DNA of 64,000 nt from Crateriforma spongiae (GTDB taxonomy: Bacteria > Planctomycetota > Planctomycetia > Pirellulales > Pirellulaceae). Below are positions 1-9,899 of the stretch, in pieces. Numbering within the stretch: the stretch's first letter is position 1; the number at the start of each line of letters is the position of its first letter. A program made the translations under genes and the position numbers. The stretch is taken from assembly GCF_012290005.1 (NCBI RefSeq), contig NZ_JAAXMS010000006.1, forward strand, positions 124,001-188,000, given 5' to 3'. The notes under the pieces were generated by a model. That model ran no database searches, was not told the DNA's origin, and worked only from the letters and a program-made list of their open reading frames with translations.

Positions 1-1
1 C

Positions 2-2329
2 CAGGTGGTTGTCAACGGGTTCCCTTGGATCGTCGCCTACGATTTACAAACCGGTGATGAGGTTTGGCGTATCGAAGGGGGAGGCGACAACCCAATCCCT
101 ACCCCCTTTGTCGCGAATGATCGAATCTACATTACCAGTGCACACGGCGGCCCTTCGCCTGTGATCGCCGTCCGCACCGACGCCAAGGGGAATCTGACCG
201 ATACGGTGTCGCCCCAAGACGCGGGGTTGGTTTGGCGTGTGGAAAAGGGTGGCTCCTATATGTCGACGCCAGTCGTCGTCGGGGACTACCTGTATTTGGG
301 GCATTCCAACGGCGTGCTGCGCTGTTTTCATGCGAACACGGGAGAGAAGCTTTACGAAAAGCGACTGGACAGTGGCGCTTATGTGGTTTCGTCTCTGGTG
401 GCTGCGAACGACAAGGTCTACTGCACTTCGGAAGACGGCACCGTGTATGTGATTGCCGCGGGTCCGGAATACAAACTTTTAGCAAAGAATCCGCTGGGCG
501 ATTCTTGTCTGGCCACCCCCGCAATCTCCGCCGGGACGATCTATTTTCGCACCGCCAGTTCATTGATGGCCATCGGACCGGAAAACGATGTTGCGGTGTC
601 GGATGTGGGCTTGGAAGCGAGGCGAAAACCAAATGTCTTGTTCATTGCGGTTGATGACCTGCGTCCAACGCTTGGTTGTTATGGAGATGCCCACGCGATC
701 AGTCCGAATATCGATGGTTTGGCGGAAAGTGGAATGCGTTTCAATCGCGCCTATTGCCAGGTTGCCGTGTGCAATCCTTCGCGAGCCAGTTTGATGACCG
801 GATTGCGTCCCGACACGTTGGGCGTTTGGACGCTGCCGATCCATTTTCGCGAGGCAAAACCGGACGCGGTCACGTTGCCACAGTGGTTGCGGCGGTTCGG
901 CTACACCGCGGTCGGTCATGGCAAGATCTTTCATAATCCGACGCCGGACCCACAGTCTTGGAGCGAACCGATTCGCAGTTTGCCTTCGCTGCCCTATGTC
1001 TATCCCGATGGCACCCGCGATGTTGTGCGCCAGGCCATGGAAAAGCTGCCCGCGAACGACTGGCGTAAGAACAATTTGCGTGCGTTGGCGACGTCGGCGC
1101 CCGATTTGCCAGACAGTGAATTGCTGGACGGGGCCAGAACAGATAGGTGCATCGAAGACTTGCGACGGTTAGCCAAGTCGAAACAGCCGTTCTTCTTGGC
1201 CATGGGCTACATTCGGCCTCACCTTGCGTTTGTCGCGCCGAAAAAATATTGGGACATGTATGATCCGGATAAGTTGCCCGTGTTGGCAGGTCAGGCAACG
1301 CCGGAGGGGGCGCCGCCGTATGCGATGCACAACAACAGTGAATTGTCACACTATGTCGATTTGATCGACATGCCCAAGCCTTGGGACACCGACGAATTGG
1401 CCGCCGACAAAGCTCGTCGATTGGTTCATGGTTATCACGCCTGTGTCAGCTACATCGATGCCCAAATTGGGCGACTGCTAAAGGCTTTGGACGATGAAGG
1501 TTTGCGAGAGAATACCATTGTCGTCTTGTGGAGCGATCATGGCTGGAAGCTTGGGGAGTATCGTGGTTGGGGAAAGATGACCAACTATGAGATTGATGCT
1601 CGTGTGCCACTGATTATTTCTGCACCTGGGTTAAACAACGACGGGCAGTGCACCGAATCGCTGGTTGAATTGCTGGATTTGTTTCCGACCCTTTGTGACT
1701 TGGCCGGGGTGGAGATCCCCGGCTTTGTCGAAGGCAAAAGTGTGGTCCCGATTCTGCGTGATCCAGATGCGACGGTTCATTCATCCGTATTGAGTCAGTA
1801 CTACCGCCGTTATGAGGACACCGAGTACATGGGGTATTCGATGCGAACCGACCGGTATCGCTACATCGAATGGCGTGACTTTGCGACCGGGGAATTGAAA
1901 GATCAAGAGCTGTATGATCATCAAGCCGCTGGCGATCAGGGCGGATTTCAGCCGAATTTGGGGACGCCGGAAACGAAGAACATCGCGGAAGAGGTTGATC
2001 CGTCGTTATTGGCGAAGCTGAGCCAGCAATTGCAGTCGCAACACCCGCCGAGAAAATTGAGTCTGACGCCTGCCGTGCACACCAGCCCGTCCGGGCCCGG
2101 ACGTCTGCAGGTCGAATTCACCTTTGAGAATCGGACGGATGGGGACATCTTTCTGCAGGCGATCAAACCCACCGGTCGACGAGCTGTCAAGCGAACCCTA
2201 GCACCGGGCGATTCGGTCACATTGAATGCCCGCATCGGTGGCGTTTATGTGGTGGAAAGTCGCGACGGATCCATTCATGAAATTCATTCACCGTGTTGGC
2301 CGCCACGAACAGTGGTCATTCGAAAGTGA
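2..2329 (+). CDS. PQQ-like beta-propeller / sulfatase fusion protein (5' partial)
   Basis: The reading frame is open from the window edge, so the true start and any signal peptide lie upstream. Residues 1 to about 200 are repeated propeller blades of the PQQ/WD40-like type (recurring short hydrophobic-G-D/N-x-hydrophobic-Y strands). The chain then runs without a break into a type I sulfatase from about residue 209 (NVLFIAVDD, Asp metal ligands). Its CNPSR motif near residue 256 carries the Cys expected to become formylglycine. The overall look is iduronate-2-sulfatase-like (family S1). The last 75 or so residues form a small beta domain with an NRT-x-hydrophobic and LAPG pattern resembling the VHL beta domain. 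No second signal peptide precedes the sulfatase, which supports a true fusion rather than two genes. It probably acts outside the cytoplasm on sulfated glycans. A second S1-type sulfatase follows 111 bases downstream. Confidence 0.85.
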   Translation, partial: QVVVNGFPWIVAYDLQTGDEVWRIEGGGDNPIPTPFVANDRIYITSAHGGPSPVIAVRTDAKGNLTDTVSPQDAGLVWRVEKGGSYMSTPVVVGDYLYLGHSNGVLRCFHANTGEKLYEKRLDSGAYVVSSLVAANDKVYCTSEDGTVYVIAAGPEYKLLAKNPLGDSCLATPAISAGTIYFRTASSLMAIGPENDVAVSDVGLEARRKPNVLFIAVDDLRPTLGCYGDAHAISPNIDGLAESGMRFNRAYCQVAVCNPSRASLMTGLRPDTLGVWTLPIHFREAKPDAVTLPQWLRRFGYTAVGHGKIFHNPTPDPQSWSEPIRSLPSLPYVYPDGTRDVVRQAMEKLPANDWRKNNLRALATSAPDLPDSELLDGARTDRCIEDLRRLAKSKQPFFLAMGYIRPHLAFVAPKKYWDMYDPDKLPVLAGQATPEGAPPYAMHNNSELSHYVDLIDMPKPWDTDELAADKARRLVHGYHACVSYIDAQIGRLLKALDDEGLRENTIVVLWSDHGWKLGEYRGWGKMTNYEIDARVPLIISAPGLNNDGQCTESLVELLDLFPTLCDLAGVEIPGFVEGKSVVPILRDPDATVHSSVLSQYYRRYEDTEYMGYSMRTDRYRYIEWRDFATGELKDQELYDHQAAGDQGGFQPNLGTPETKNIAEEVDPSLLAKLSQQLQSQHPPRKLSLTPAVHTSPSGPGRLQVEFTFENRTDGDIFLQAIKPTGRRAVKRTLAPGDSVTLNARIGGVYVVESRDGSIHEIHSPCWPPRTVVIRK

Positions 2330-2440
2330 TGTCTTGATTCGCAAGCGGGTTTCCCGGGCTCATCCGATAAGTCAGCGTTGGCTGCGATCGGACGAATTTT
2401 GGCGGCTCGCTGATTCGAAAACAGATGAGAAACAGCGCCG

Positions 2441-4174
2441 ATGAAACTTCCTTGGTTTTTGAATCTGTGGCTTTTGGGTTGGGGCATCACGACCTGTTGT
2501 TTGGGAGACCCGCCGGTCGAAGCCGCGCGGCCGAACGTTCTGTTTATCGCCGTCGATGATTTGAATGATTGGATCGGCTGTCTGGGCGGACATCCGCAAT
2601 CGTTGACGCCGAATATCGATCGGCTGGCGGCCAGCGGCCAATTGTTCAGCAATGCTCATTGCCCCGCGCCGGCGTGCAATCCGTCGCGTGGTGCGATCAT
2701 GTCCGGTATCTCGCCGCACGTGTCGGGGCTGTATGACAATCGACAAAAGATGCGCCGGTTGATGCCCGACGCCGAACTGTTGCCCAAGTACTTTTCACGT
2801 CACGGGTATTGGTCGGCGGGGTCTGGAAAGATCTTGCATTATTTCACCGATGCCGATTCGTGGGACGATTATTTTCCACCCAAGGAAACGGAGAATCCGT
2901 TCCCACGCACGTTCTATCCAAAGAATCGTCCGGTCAGTTTGCCCGTGGGTGGACCTTGGCAGTACATCGAAACCGACTGGGCCGCGCTGGATGTGACCGA
3001 CGAAGAATTTGGTGGTGACTGGTCAGTCTCCCAGTGGATCGGGCAGCAGCTTTCCAGGCAACACGATCAGCCGTTCTTTTTGGCTTGTGGGATTTACCGG
3101 CCACATGAACCCTGGTTCGTGCCGGAAAAGTATTTTCGGCCGTTCCCGTTGGACGACATTCAGTTGCCGCCGGGGTATCGCGAAGACGATCTGGATGATC
3201 TGCCGCCGGCAGGCCAATCGCGTGGACCGAATCGCTACTTCGCACACATTCGCGAACATGGGCAATGGAAGCAGGCAATTCAAGGCTATCTGGCTTCGAT
3301 CCATTTTGCCGATGCGATGGTCGGTCGAGTGTTGGACGCTTTGGCGAACGGTCCGAATCGAGACAACACGATCGTCGTTTTGTGGAGCGATCATGGTTGG
3401 CACTTGGGCGAAAAGCAGCACTGGCAAAAGTACACCGGTTGGCGCGTTTGCACTCGCGTTCCGTTGATCGTTCGTGTTCCGGCGGGCGTGTCGGCTTTAC
3501 CCGATGGAACGCGGGACGGTGCGGTGTGCAGTCGTCCGGTGAACTTGCTTAGCCTCTATCCCACACTGACGGACTTGGCCGGGCTGCCGGCGAAAGAAGG
3601 CAACGATGGACCGAGTCTGGTGCCGCTGTTGAAGGATCCACAGTCCGATTGGCCTCATGCGTCGCTGACGTTCCTGAACCGACCCGGCAACCTGGCAATC
3701 AGTGGTGAACGCTGGCGGTACATTCGGTATGGCAACGGTGACCATGAGTTGTACGACACCGCGACGGACCCGCATGAATGGGACAACCTGGCGGAGCAAC
3801 CGAATCGCGACACAGAAATTCGGCGGCTACAACGGTTCGTCCCTAAATCCTTCGCGGATTACCGAAGTGACAATACCGCGTCATTGCCTCGGCTTTCCTG
3901 GCACCCGATCGGAGACGGAGCGTTGCCCGAATCAAAGCCGGATGCGGCCGCTGTCGACGTGACGATCGGCAATCGAACAGGCCAACCGGTCGACATTCAG
4001 TGGATCGACGCCGATGGCCGGGCGCGGTCGTTCGGGACGTTGGAGGCTGGATGGCAGAAGGCCTTTGACACGCATCCGGGAACCGTGTTGCGTGTCCAAA
4101 CCGCCGACGGGGAAACGATCGGATACTTCATCGTCGATGACCAGCCATGCCTTGCCTTGATTCCGGCATCGTGA
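2441..4174 (+). CDS. Secreted S1-family sulfatase, iduronate-2-sulfatase-like
   Basis: This is a 577-aa enzyme with an N-terminal hydrophobic signal peptide (about residues 1-25), then NVLFIAVDD as first metal-binding motif and CNPSRG near residue 79, where Cys is the formylglycine precursor. Further conserved blocks are GSGKI, PHEPW and WSDHGWHLGE (metal and sulfate-site residues). It should hydrolyse sulfate esters on polysaccharides in the periplasm or outside the cell. The last 70 residues (about 505-577) form a separate module with the NRTGQPVDIQW, LEAG and GYFIVDD pattern of VHL-beta-like domains. The preceding sulfatase ends in a similar module. The same strand and the 111-base gap suggest co-transcription. 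Substrate cannot be read from the sequence. Confidence 0.9.
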   Translation: MKLPWFLNLWLLGWGITTCCLGDPPVEAARPNVLFIAVDDLNDWIGCLGGHPQSLTPNIDRLAASGQLFSNAHCPAPACNPSRGAIMSGISPHVSGLYDNRQKMRRLMPDAELLPKYFSRHGYWSAGSGKILHYFTDADSWDDYFPPKETENPFPRTFYPKNRPVSLPVGGPWQYIETDWAALDVTDEEFGGDWSVSQWIGQQLSRQHDQPFFLACGIYRPHEPWFVPEKYFRPFPLDDIQLPPGYREDDLDDLPPAGQSRGPNRYFAHIREHGQWKQAIQGYLASIHFADAMVGRVLDALANGPNRDNTIVVLWSDHGWHLGEKQHWQKYTGWRVCTRVPLIVRVPAGVSALPDGTRDGAVCSRPVNLLSLYPTLTDLAGLPAKEGNDGPSLVPLLKDPQSDWPHASLTFLNRPGNLAISGERWRYIRYGNGDHELYDTATDPHEWDNLAEQPNRDTEIRRLQRFVPKSFADYRSDNTASLPRLSWHPIGDGALPESKPDAAAVDVTIGNRTGQPVDIQWIDADGRARSFGTLEAGWQKAFDTHPGTVLRVQTADGETIGYFIVDDQPCLALIPAS

Positions 4175-4222
4175 ATGAGTGGTCGGTCACCGACGAGTGA
4201 TCGGTTTCTGACGCGAGTCGAC

Positions 4223-6028
4223 TTATTCCAGGATGATGTCGTCGACGGTGTGACCGCCGGGGATCATCGGCAAGACGTGTTCCTGGTAGGGGACTTCGAC
4301 GTCCAGCAAGAACGGTCCCTTGTATTCGATCATCTCGCGGATGGCCGATTCCAGGTCTGCTTTCTTGCGAACCGTTGCGGCGCCACAGCCATAGCCTTTG
4401 GCGATTTGGACGAAGTTCGGATAGCGCTCTTTGGCGTATTCGAAGCGGTCCGCGTCACTCTTGCCCTTGGCTTCATCGTGGTGAATCGGTCCCAGGTAAG
4501 TGTGGGCACGGTTTCGGTCCATGAATCGGTCTTCCCACTGGACGACCATGCCCAGGTGTTGGTTGTTCAGCAAGAACACTTTGACGGGCAGTTCTTCGCA
4601 GAAGCAAGTCGCCAATTCTTGGATGTTCATCTGGAAACTGCCGTCACCGTCGATGTCGATGACCAGGGCGTCGGGATGTGCCGCTTGGACGCCCATCGCC
4701 GCGGGCAGACCAAAGCCCATGGTGCCCAGACCACTGCTGGACATGAACGTCCGCGGGCGACGGAACTTATAGAATTGTGCCGCCCACATTTGGTGTTGGC
4801 CGACGCCCACGCTGATGTAGGTGTTCATGTCGGCGGTGACATCGCTGAGCGTTTTGATCGCGTGCTGTTGCAGGATGCCGTCGAACGAATCGTCGTACGT
4901 CAGCGGGTACTTGGCTTTCAGTTCGCTGCAGTGGTCACGCCACGGATCGATTTCACAATGTTGAACGATCTCGTTCATCTGGACCAAGAAGCGTTTGACA
5001 TCGCCGCGGACCGGGATGTGAGCTTCCTTGTTCTTGTTCAACTCGGATCCGTCGATGTCGACGTGGATGATCTTGGCATCTTTGGCGAACGCTTCGACCT
5101 TACCCGTCACTCGGTCGTCGAACCGCACGCCCAAGGCGATCAACAGGTCACAGTCGCGAACGGCATAGTTGGCGTAGGCCGAACCGTGCATGCCCAGCCA
5201 GTCCATCGACAGCGGGTCGGCCGGATCGACCGCACCGATGCCCATGATGGTGGTCACCACGGGGATGCCACTTTGGCGGATGAATTGGCGCAGTTCTTCG
5301 CTGGCGTTGCCCAGGATGATGCCGCCACCGGCGTAGATGACCGGGCGTCGTGAAAGCTTGATCGCCGCGTTGATTTGGCGGATCGTCTCGGAGGGGATTT
5401 CCGGCGGAGTGGGTTCATAGCCGGGAAGATCCATTTCCGGATCCAGGTCCAATTCCGCGGTCGTCAGTTGGACGTCTTTGGGCATGTCCACCAAGACCGG
5501 TCCGGGACGTCCGGTGGTCGCGATGTGGAAGGCTTCCTTCATGATCCGCGGCAGATCGGCCAGGTCGGTCACCAGGTAATGATGCTTGGTGATTCCGCGG
5601 CAGATTTCGGCCATGGGGGTTTCTTGGAACGCGTCACTGCCGATCATCCCGGTGGGGACTTGGCCGGTGATGCAGACCATCGGAATGCTGTCCAGTTTGG
5701 CATCGGCGATCGCGGTGACCAAGTTGGTCGCGCCGGGGCCGCTGGTGGCCATGGCAACGCCGACTTTGCCGGTGCTGCGGGCGTAACCCTGGGCGGCGAA
5801 GGCGCCGCCCTGTTCGTGACGGGGCAGGATCGTCCGCAAATCGACGCCGAAACGGGTCAGCGACTGGTGCATCGGCATGCTGCATCCGCCCGGGTAGGCG
5901 AACAGAGTATCGACGCCCTGATCGACCAGCGATTTGACCAAAATATCGGCGCCGTTCATCACGGGGGCGTCGGCTGGCTTGGATCCGCTGGTGGCGGACG
6001 AATCTGAATCAACGGTGCTCATGGACAA
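4223..6028 (-). CDS. ilvB: Acetolactate synthase, large (catalytic) subunit
   Basis: This 601-aa thiamine-diphosphate enzyme condenses two pyruvates, or pyruvate and 2-oxobutyrate, in branched-chain amino acid synthesis. All three domains are present. The N-terminal PYR domain carries the catalytic Glu in RHEQGG near residue 70, the middle FAD-binding domain lies at about residues 220-360, and the C-terminal PP domain has the TPP/Mg motif GDGSFQMN near residue 470. The length matches IlvB. A short unconserved N-terminus (about 25 residues, Ser/Asp-rich) precedes the core. No ilvN regulatory subunit gene is adjacent, so the small subunit must be elsewhere. It converges on the upstream sulfatase gene with a 48-base gap and is divergent from the fluoride channel gene. 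Cytoplasmic. Confidence 0.95.
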   Translation of the reverse strand: MSMSTVDSDSSATSGSKPADAPVMNGADILVKSLVDQGVDTLFAYPGGCSMPMHQSLTRFGVDLRTILPRHEQGGAFAAQGYARSTGKVGVAMATSGPGATNLVTAIADAKLDSIPMVCITGQVPTGMIGSDAFQETPMAEICRGITKHHYLVTDLADLPRIMKEAFHIATTGRPGPVLVDMPKDVQLTTAELDLDPEMDLPGYEPTPPEIPSETIRQINAAIKLSRRPVIYAGGGIILGNASEELRQFIRQSGIPVVTTIMGIGAVDPADPLSMDWLGMHGSAYANYAVRDCDLLIALGVRFDDRVTGKVEAFAKDAKIIHVDIDGSELNKNKEAHIPVRGDVKRFLVQMNEIVQHCEIDPWRDHCSELKAKYPLTYDDSFDGILQQHAIKTLSDVTADMNTYISVGVGQHQMWAAQFYKFRRPRTFMSSSGLGTMGFGLPAAMGVQAAHPDALVIDIDGDGSFQMNIQELATCFCEELPVKVFLLNNQHLGMVVQWEDRFMDRNRAHTYLGPIHHDEAKGKSDADRFEYAKERYPNFVQIAKGYGCGAATVRKKADLESAIREMIEYKGPFLLDVEVPYQEHVLPMIPGGHTVDDIILE

Positions 6029-6413
6029 TCCGGTCAGTCCGTGGTGGTGCGTTTAGCGAATTGGCGCGTCAAAACACGACATCCGCGGCAAAAACTCGGT
6101 CGCCTGGCCCGCAAACTGACATTGTCCTGGGCGGCGGAAATATCGAATCTTTGGGGCCGTCGCGATGAATACGAGACGATCCGGACGCGGGTCCGGGGGC
6201 GTCGCGTGCCGGGGCGTGTTGTGATTGCACACGTCCGGCTGGTGTTCTAGTGTCCGCTGGGCCCGGCCGGGTTCGCGGCTGTCGGTCGGACAAAACACGC
6301 AGATGCCCCGATTGGCGGGCCGACAACGGGATCGGCCGCGGCGATAACGCCGCTCTCGTTGCTAACGTAAATTCGTGACATCACTTAGGCAATGCGTAAA
6401 ACGGCCCCAGACC
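6029..6413. other. Divergent intergenic region between ilvB and crcB
   Basis: These 385 bases must hold promoters for both flanking genes. Short ORFs here look like GC-rich noise. I looked for a fluoride riboswitch before the channel gene. Only an isolated GGCGAT...CGCC fragment near 6348 resembles it, and the conserved downstream elements are absent. No T-box or other leader is evident. Confidence 0.4.
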
Positions 6414-6803
6414 ATGACAACTTGGATGAATCTCGGTGCAATTGCCGCAGGCGGCGCCGTCGGTGCGACCTGTCGCTATTTGGTGACCGTCGCCGCGATG
6501 GCGGTTCCGGGCGGATCATCCCTGTGGGGGACCACGATCGTCAACGTTCTGGGGTGCGGATTGCTGGGCGGATTGGCCGAATTCAGCCTGATTCACGGGA
6601 ATTTGCCGCCCGCGACCGCACTGGCCCTGCGAGTCGGATTTTTAGGCAGTTTGACCACCTTTTCCACTTTCGCAGCCGAATCGGCGGCCACCGCGGGCGA
6701 AGGTCGTTTGGGCGTCGCGTCGGTCTATGTGTTAACGAATCTGTTGGTCGGCTGGGCGGTGTTGCTTGGAAGCGCGTCGATGGTACGAGGCTGGATGTCG
6801 TGA
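6414..6803 (+). CDS. crcB: Fluoride ion channel / exporter CrcB (Fluc)
   Basis: This is a 129-aa protein with four predicted membrane helices. The motifs are GGAVGATCRY at the N-terminus, GTTIVNVLGC (Asn of the pore) and GFLGSLTTFSTF (the TTFSTF signature with the Na+ site and Phe box). It forms a dual-topology dimer that lets fluoride out of the cell. ATG 6414 is chosen because the hydrophobic protein begins there. An in-frame ATG at 6375 would add 13 unconserved residues. Its stop overlaps the GTG of the next gene (bases GTGA at 6800-6803), so the two are likely translationally coupled. Confidence 0.92.
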   Translation: MTTWMNLGAIAAGGAVGATCRYLVTVAAMAVPGGSSLWGTTIVNVLGCGLLGGLAEFSLIHGNLPPATALALRVGFLGSLTTFSTFAAESAATAGEGRLGVASVYVLTNLLVGWAVLLGSASMVRGWMS

Positions 6804-9799
6804 AGGTTTCAAGAAGATGGTGTCCGCAGGCCGCGTGGGCGTCGGCCGGTTCGATCTCGCGGAGTGGCCTGGTCCATCGAATTTTTTGGGCTGTCTGCTT
6901 TGCCCTGGTCCTGGGCGTTGCCGGATCGGTCCAGGCCCAGCGTGTTTGTCGATTTCCCGATTACAGCGCCGTCGACGTCCTGCGTGAAGAATCACGTCTG
7001 AACGCGGTGGCCGTGTCGCCCGATGGGCAAACGTGCGTGACCGTCGGTGATCGCGGGGTGATTCTTCGCTCGGCCGATCGTGGACAGACATGGGCTCTGG
7101 TGGAATCGTCCACGCGGGCTCGGTTGGATGACGTCACGGTGGTTTCGCCCGACCTGTGGGTGGCCGTCGGTGGGTTTGACGACCCGGTGACCGGGATCAG
7201 CCGCGGTGTCGTGCTCAGATCGACCGATGGCGGCCGGTCTTGGGCACGCGGCATCGATGGCGATCTGCCACGTCTGGGCCAAGTCAAATTCGATGCGGCA
7301 CGTCGTTGTCTGGTCGCCGATGGCCGGTTCAGTTTTGCCGATCTGACCGATCGCTTTGAAAGCTACGACGGCGGGCGGCAATGGCAGGGTGCGGCGGCAA
7401 AGGCACCGGAGGTTCAGCGTGCGTTGCCACCAGCAGCGAAAGCACCGATCGTTGACGGGCCTGCCGACGGCGTCGCACGCGCCTCGGTCACGATCACAGG
7501 CCGCCATGGCGATCATGGATCCGTTGAACAGATTGCCGTCGGCGATCACGGCCGCATCTGGCGACGCCGCGTACCGTCGACCGCGGGCGAAACGGCAGAT
7601 GGCACAATTCCCGATGACGATGCGACGGCGGCCGGTGCTTGGCAAGCGGTCCGTGGCGACGCCCGCCGCACCGCGATTCTGGTCGTCACCACCGACCGAA
7701 TCCAAACGCCGTGGCGGCTGATCGCCAGCGAAGTGTTGCAGTCGGGCCAGCGGACGGCCGTTCTGTGGTGGGACCAAGATTCGTCAGGCCGGGCGTCGAA
7801 CGCAACCGAACGCACGGCGGATTTGGATCGATTTCATGACGCGGTCGTGCAGATGGGCGGTGTCGGCGTCGATTATCAACCTGCCGCTCAACCGTCAGAT
7901 TCAGCCGACGATGTCTCGCATCCCGAGTGGATCAACACTTGGCTGCGCCGTCATCGTCCGGCGGTGTTGGTGATCGACCGTCGCATGTCGCGATCGGTGC
8001 GTCAGGCGTGGTTGCACGCCGCCGTGAAGGCTCAGGTGCAACGCGTTGTCGACTATCAATACGGCACGTCGGGCGACACTCTGATGCATGCCGGCGCGTT
8101 GTACCCGCGGCTGGGTGTGGTCGCCGGTGATTTGCAGAACGATGCGTGGATGACACTGGGACCCGATGCGGCGATCAGCGCGGGGACATCGGGCGAGCTG
8201 AATCACTTGGCTTTGCGTTGGTTGTATGACGCCCGAGGTTCCGTGGTGCCCGGCGAAAGCATTGCGTCTGGTCTGCCACTGTCGTCGGGTTACCGGATCG
8301 CGGCCGGGTTGCCGACCGCTTCGCGACGTGACGTCCAGATCGCACAAGCACGGATCGGACTGACCCGCAAAGTCGAAGCCCTGTTGGGGCTATCCGAAAC
8401 GGGGGATGGCGACGGGGCGTCTGTGCCGTCCGGCCGGCAATCGATGCAGGGAACCTTGAAACAACAATTGGATGCTCTGGTATCGCAATTCGATTCCGAT
8501 GATCGGTTAGCGGTGCTGTGGCGTTTGTATCGCCGGGCGACCGATGCATTGGAAAGGTCCGGGCCCATCCGGCCGGTCGATCCGAGCGAATCACAGCGAA
8601 TCCTTTTGGAACAAATCGCCAGCCGTTTTCAGTCGCAAAGCGTCGGACAGTGGGCAGCCCTGCGGTCGAAAGTGCTGGCAGCCAGCCAGGAACGAAGCAT
8701 GTTGGCCGCGACTTCCCTGCCGGCTTTCTTGACCGAAACGTCCGACGATCGGCCCCGACATTCGGTCGAGGTGGTTCGGTCGTCGCCCTTTCAAACCGAC
8801 AGCGTCCATCCAAGCGAAGCCCAGCCAGTGGATCCGTCGATCGGTGGAATCGATTCGCCTTTTCAAGTGGAACGAACGCGATTGAAGGGCAAGGCGACGT
8901 TGGGAACCTTAGGCCAATTCGGCGAAGCGGTGTTTCCGGGGGCACGCGCCGGCGATGTTTCCGCACCGTCATCCAAGGAACCGGGCGCCGTCGATCTGCA
9001 GTGGGAATTTCATCCCTGGCGACTTTGGCTGAAACGGCCGGGCGGATGTTTGGACACCGATGCCCATTCCGACACGTCGACCGAAAGTGAAAACATGGAC
9101 GCAGCGATCGCCGGTGCACCTGAACCCGTCCTCGGCGGCGATTCGCTATCACCGGGGCTGCAGCGTTTGGCGATGGCCGATCGTACGAACGGCTGGGGCG
9201 AATTGCTGACCCGTGCGACGATGGTCGCCCCCGTGGCGGTCACACCGACGCGTCCTTGGCTGGACGGTCGCTTGGATGACGCCTGTTGGCGGGAAGCGAC
9301 GGAAACCCGACGCGAAGGCGTTCGATATCGCTTCGCCAGTGACGACGAATTCCTTTTTGTCGCGGTGGTTTGCGGCGAAGCAACAAAAATCGACGCGGGC
9401 GGATCGGCTCCGGTGCAAGCGTCGGTGTCAACGGGATCCGCCGATTCTGCTAAACGTCGCGACCACGATTTGTCGCAACGGTCGCATTTGGAATTGCGTC
9501 TGGATGTCGACGGAGACCTGACGACGGCTTACCAGATCGCGATGACGGCCGATCGACACACGTTCGACGGCGTCGACGGTATGTCGGGTTGGCAGCCGAC
9601 TTGGTTTTATGCCAGCGAAGCGGACGACAGCGGTGTCACGTTCGAAATCGCCATCCGGCGCAACGACTTGCAACGCGACGGTGAAACCACGGATGTCTGG
9701 TTCGCACAAGTCCGCTGGTCACAGCCCGGTGCATCACACCGTGATCGTCTGTTGCCACAGCCGACCGATTGGGTGCGTTTACGCTGGCCGGTGCAATAG
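6800..9799 (+). CDS. Large exported protein with Ycf48-like propeller and DOMON/CBM9-like C-terminus
   Basis: The protein is 999 aa if translation starts at GTG 6800, overlapping the crcB stop by four bases. The frame stays open upstream inside crcB, but that part is out-of-frame shadow. Residues about 25-50 form a signal peptide ending at an AQA-like site. Residues about 55-160 contain Ycf48/BNR-type motifs (AVSPDGQTCVTVGDRG, LRSADRGQTW, LRSTDGGRSWARG). The middle 600 residues have no motif I recognise; an alpha/beta stretch near 320-480 and a variable Ser/Pro-rich part are visible. The last 190 residues (RPWLDGRLDDACW, then LELRLDVDGD) look like a DOMON or CBM9-type sugar/heme-binding beta sandwich. 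The function is unknown, probably periplasmic or cell-surface. The coupling to crcB may be incidental. Confidence 0.75.
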   Translation: MKVSRRWCPQAAWASAGSISRSGLVHRIFWAVCFALVLGVAGSVQAQRVCRFPDYSAVDVLREESRLNAVAVSPDGQTCVTVGDRGVILRSADRGQTWALVESSTRARLDDVTVVSPDLWVAVGGFDDPVTGISRGVVLRSTDGGRSWARGIDGDLPRLGQVKFDAARRCLVADGRFSFADLTDRFESYDGGRQWQGAAAKAPEVQRALPPAAKAPIVDGPADGVARASVTITGRHGDHGSVEQIAVGDHGRIWRRRVPSTAGETADGTIPDDDATAAGAWQAVRGDARRTAILVVTTDRIQTPWRLIASEVLQSGQRTAVLWWDQDSSGRASNATERTADLDRFHDAVVQMGGVGVDYQPAAQPSDSADDVSHPEWINTWLRRHRPAVLVIDRRMSRSVRQAWLHAAVKAQVQRVVDYQYGTSGDTLMHAGALYPRLGVVAGDLQNDAWMTLGPDAAISAGTSGELNHLALRWLYDARGSVVPGESIASGLPLSSGYRIAAGLPTASRRDVQIAQARIGLTRKVEALLGLSETGDGDGASVPSGRQSMQGTLKQQLDALVSQFDSDDRLAVLWRLYRRATDALERSGPIRPVDPSESQRILLEQIASRFQSQSVGQWAALRSKVLAASQERSMLAATSLPAFLTETSDDRPRHSVEVVRSSPFQTDSVHPSEAQPVDPSIGGIDSPFQVERTRLKGKATLGTLGQFGEAVFPGARAGDVSAPSSKEPGAVDLQWEFHPWRLWLKRPGGCLDTDAHSDTSTESENMDAAIAGAPEPVLGGDSLSPGLQRLAMADRTNGWGELLTRATMVAPVAVTPTRPWLDGRLDDACWREATETRREGVRYRFASDDEFLFVAVVCGEATKIDAGGSAPVQASVSTGSADSAKRRDHDLSQRSHLELRLDVDGDLTTAYQIAMTADRHTFDGVDGMSGWQPTWFYASEADDSGVTFEIAIRRNDLQRDGETTDVWFAQVRWSQPGASHRDRLLPQPTDWVRLRWPVQ

Positions 9800-9899
9800 C
9801 GTTGTGCCGCGTCTGTTAGAATAGGGTTCCGCGGAATCGTGCGGACGATTGCGGCTTGATGTGCATGATTGTTGATGGACGCCAAAGGCGGGTGACGCG

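Noticed and set aside
575-630. Possibility that the propeller and sulfatase are two separate genes
   Set aside because: The frame is continuous, there is no stop, ribosome-binding site or signal peptide between them.
4175-5353. 392-aa open frame on the plus strand opposite ilvB
   Set aside because: It mirrors the third-position GC pattern of ilvB and its translation has no motif; a shadow frame.
6241-6413. Fluoride riboswitch before crcB
   Set aside because: Only a GGCGAT-CGCC fragment is present; the conserved pseudoknot and downstream elements are missing.
6392-6799. Upstream extension of the 999-aa protein through crcB
   Set aside because: The extension is Arg-rich out-of-frame crcB sequence; the signal peptide starts after GTG 6800.
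8175-9152. 325-aa minus-strand frame inside the Ycf48/DOMON gene
   Set aside because: Its translation is Arg/Pro/Thr-rich, as in GC-rich antisense frames, while the plus-strand frame has a signal peptide and recognisable domains.
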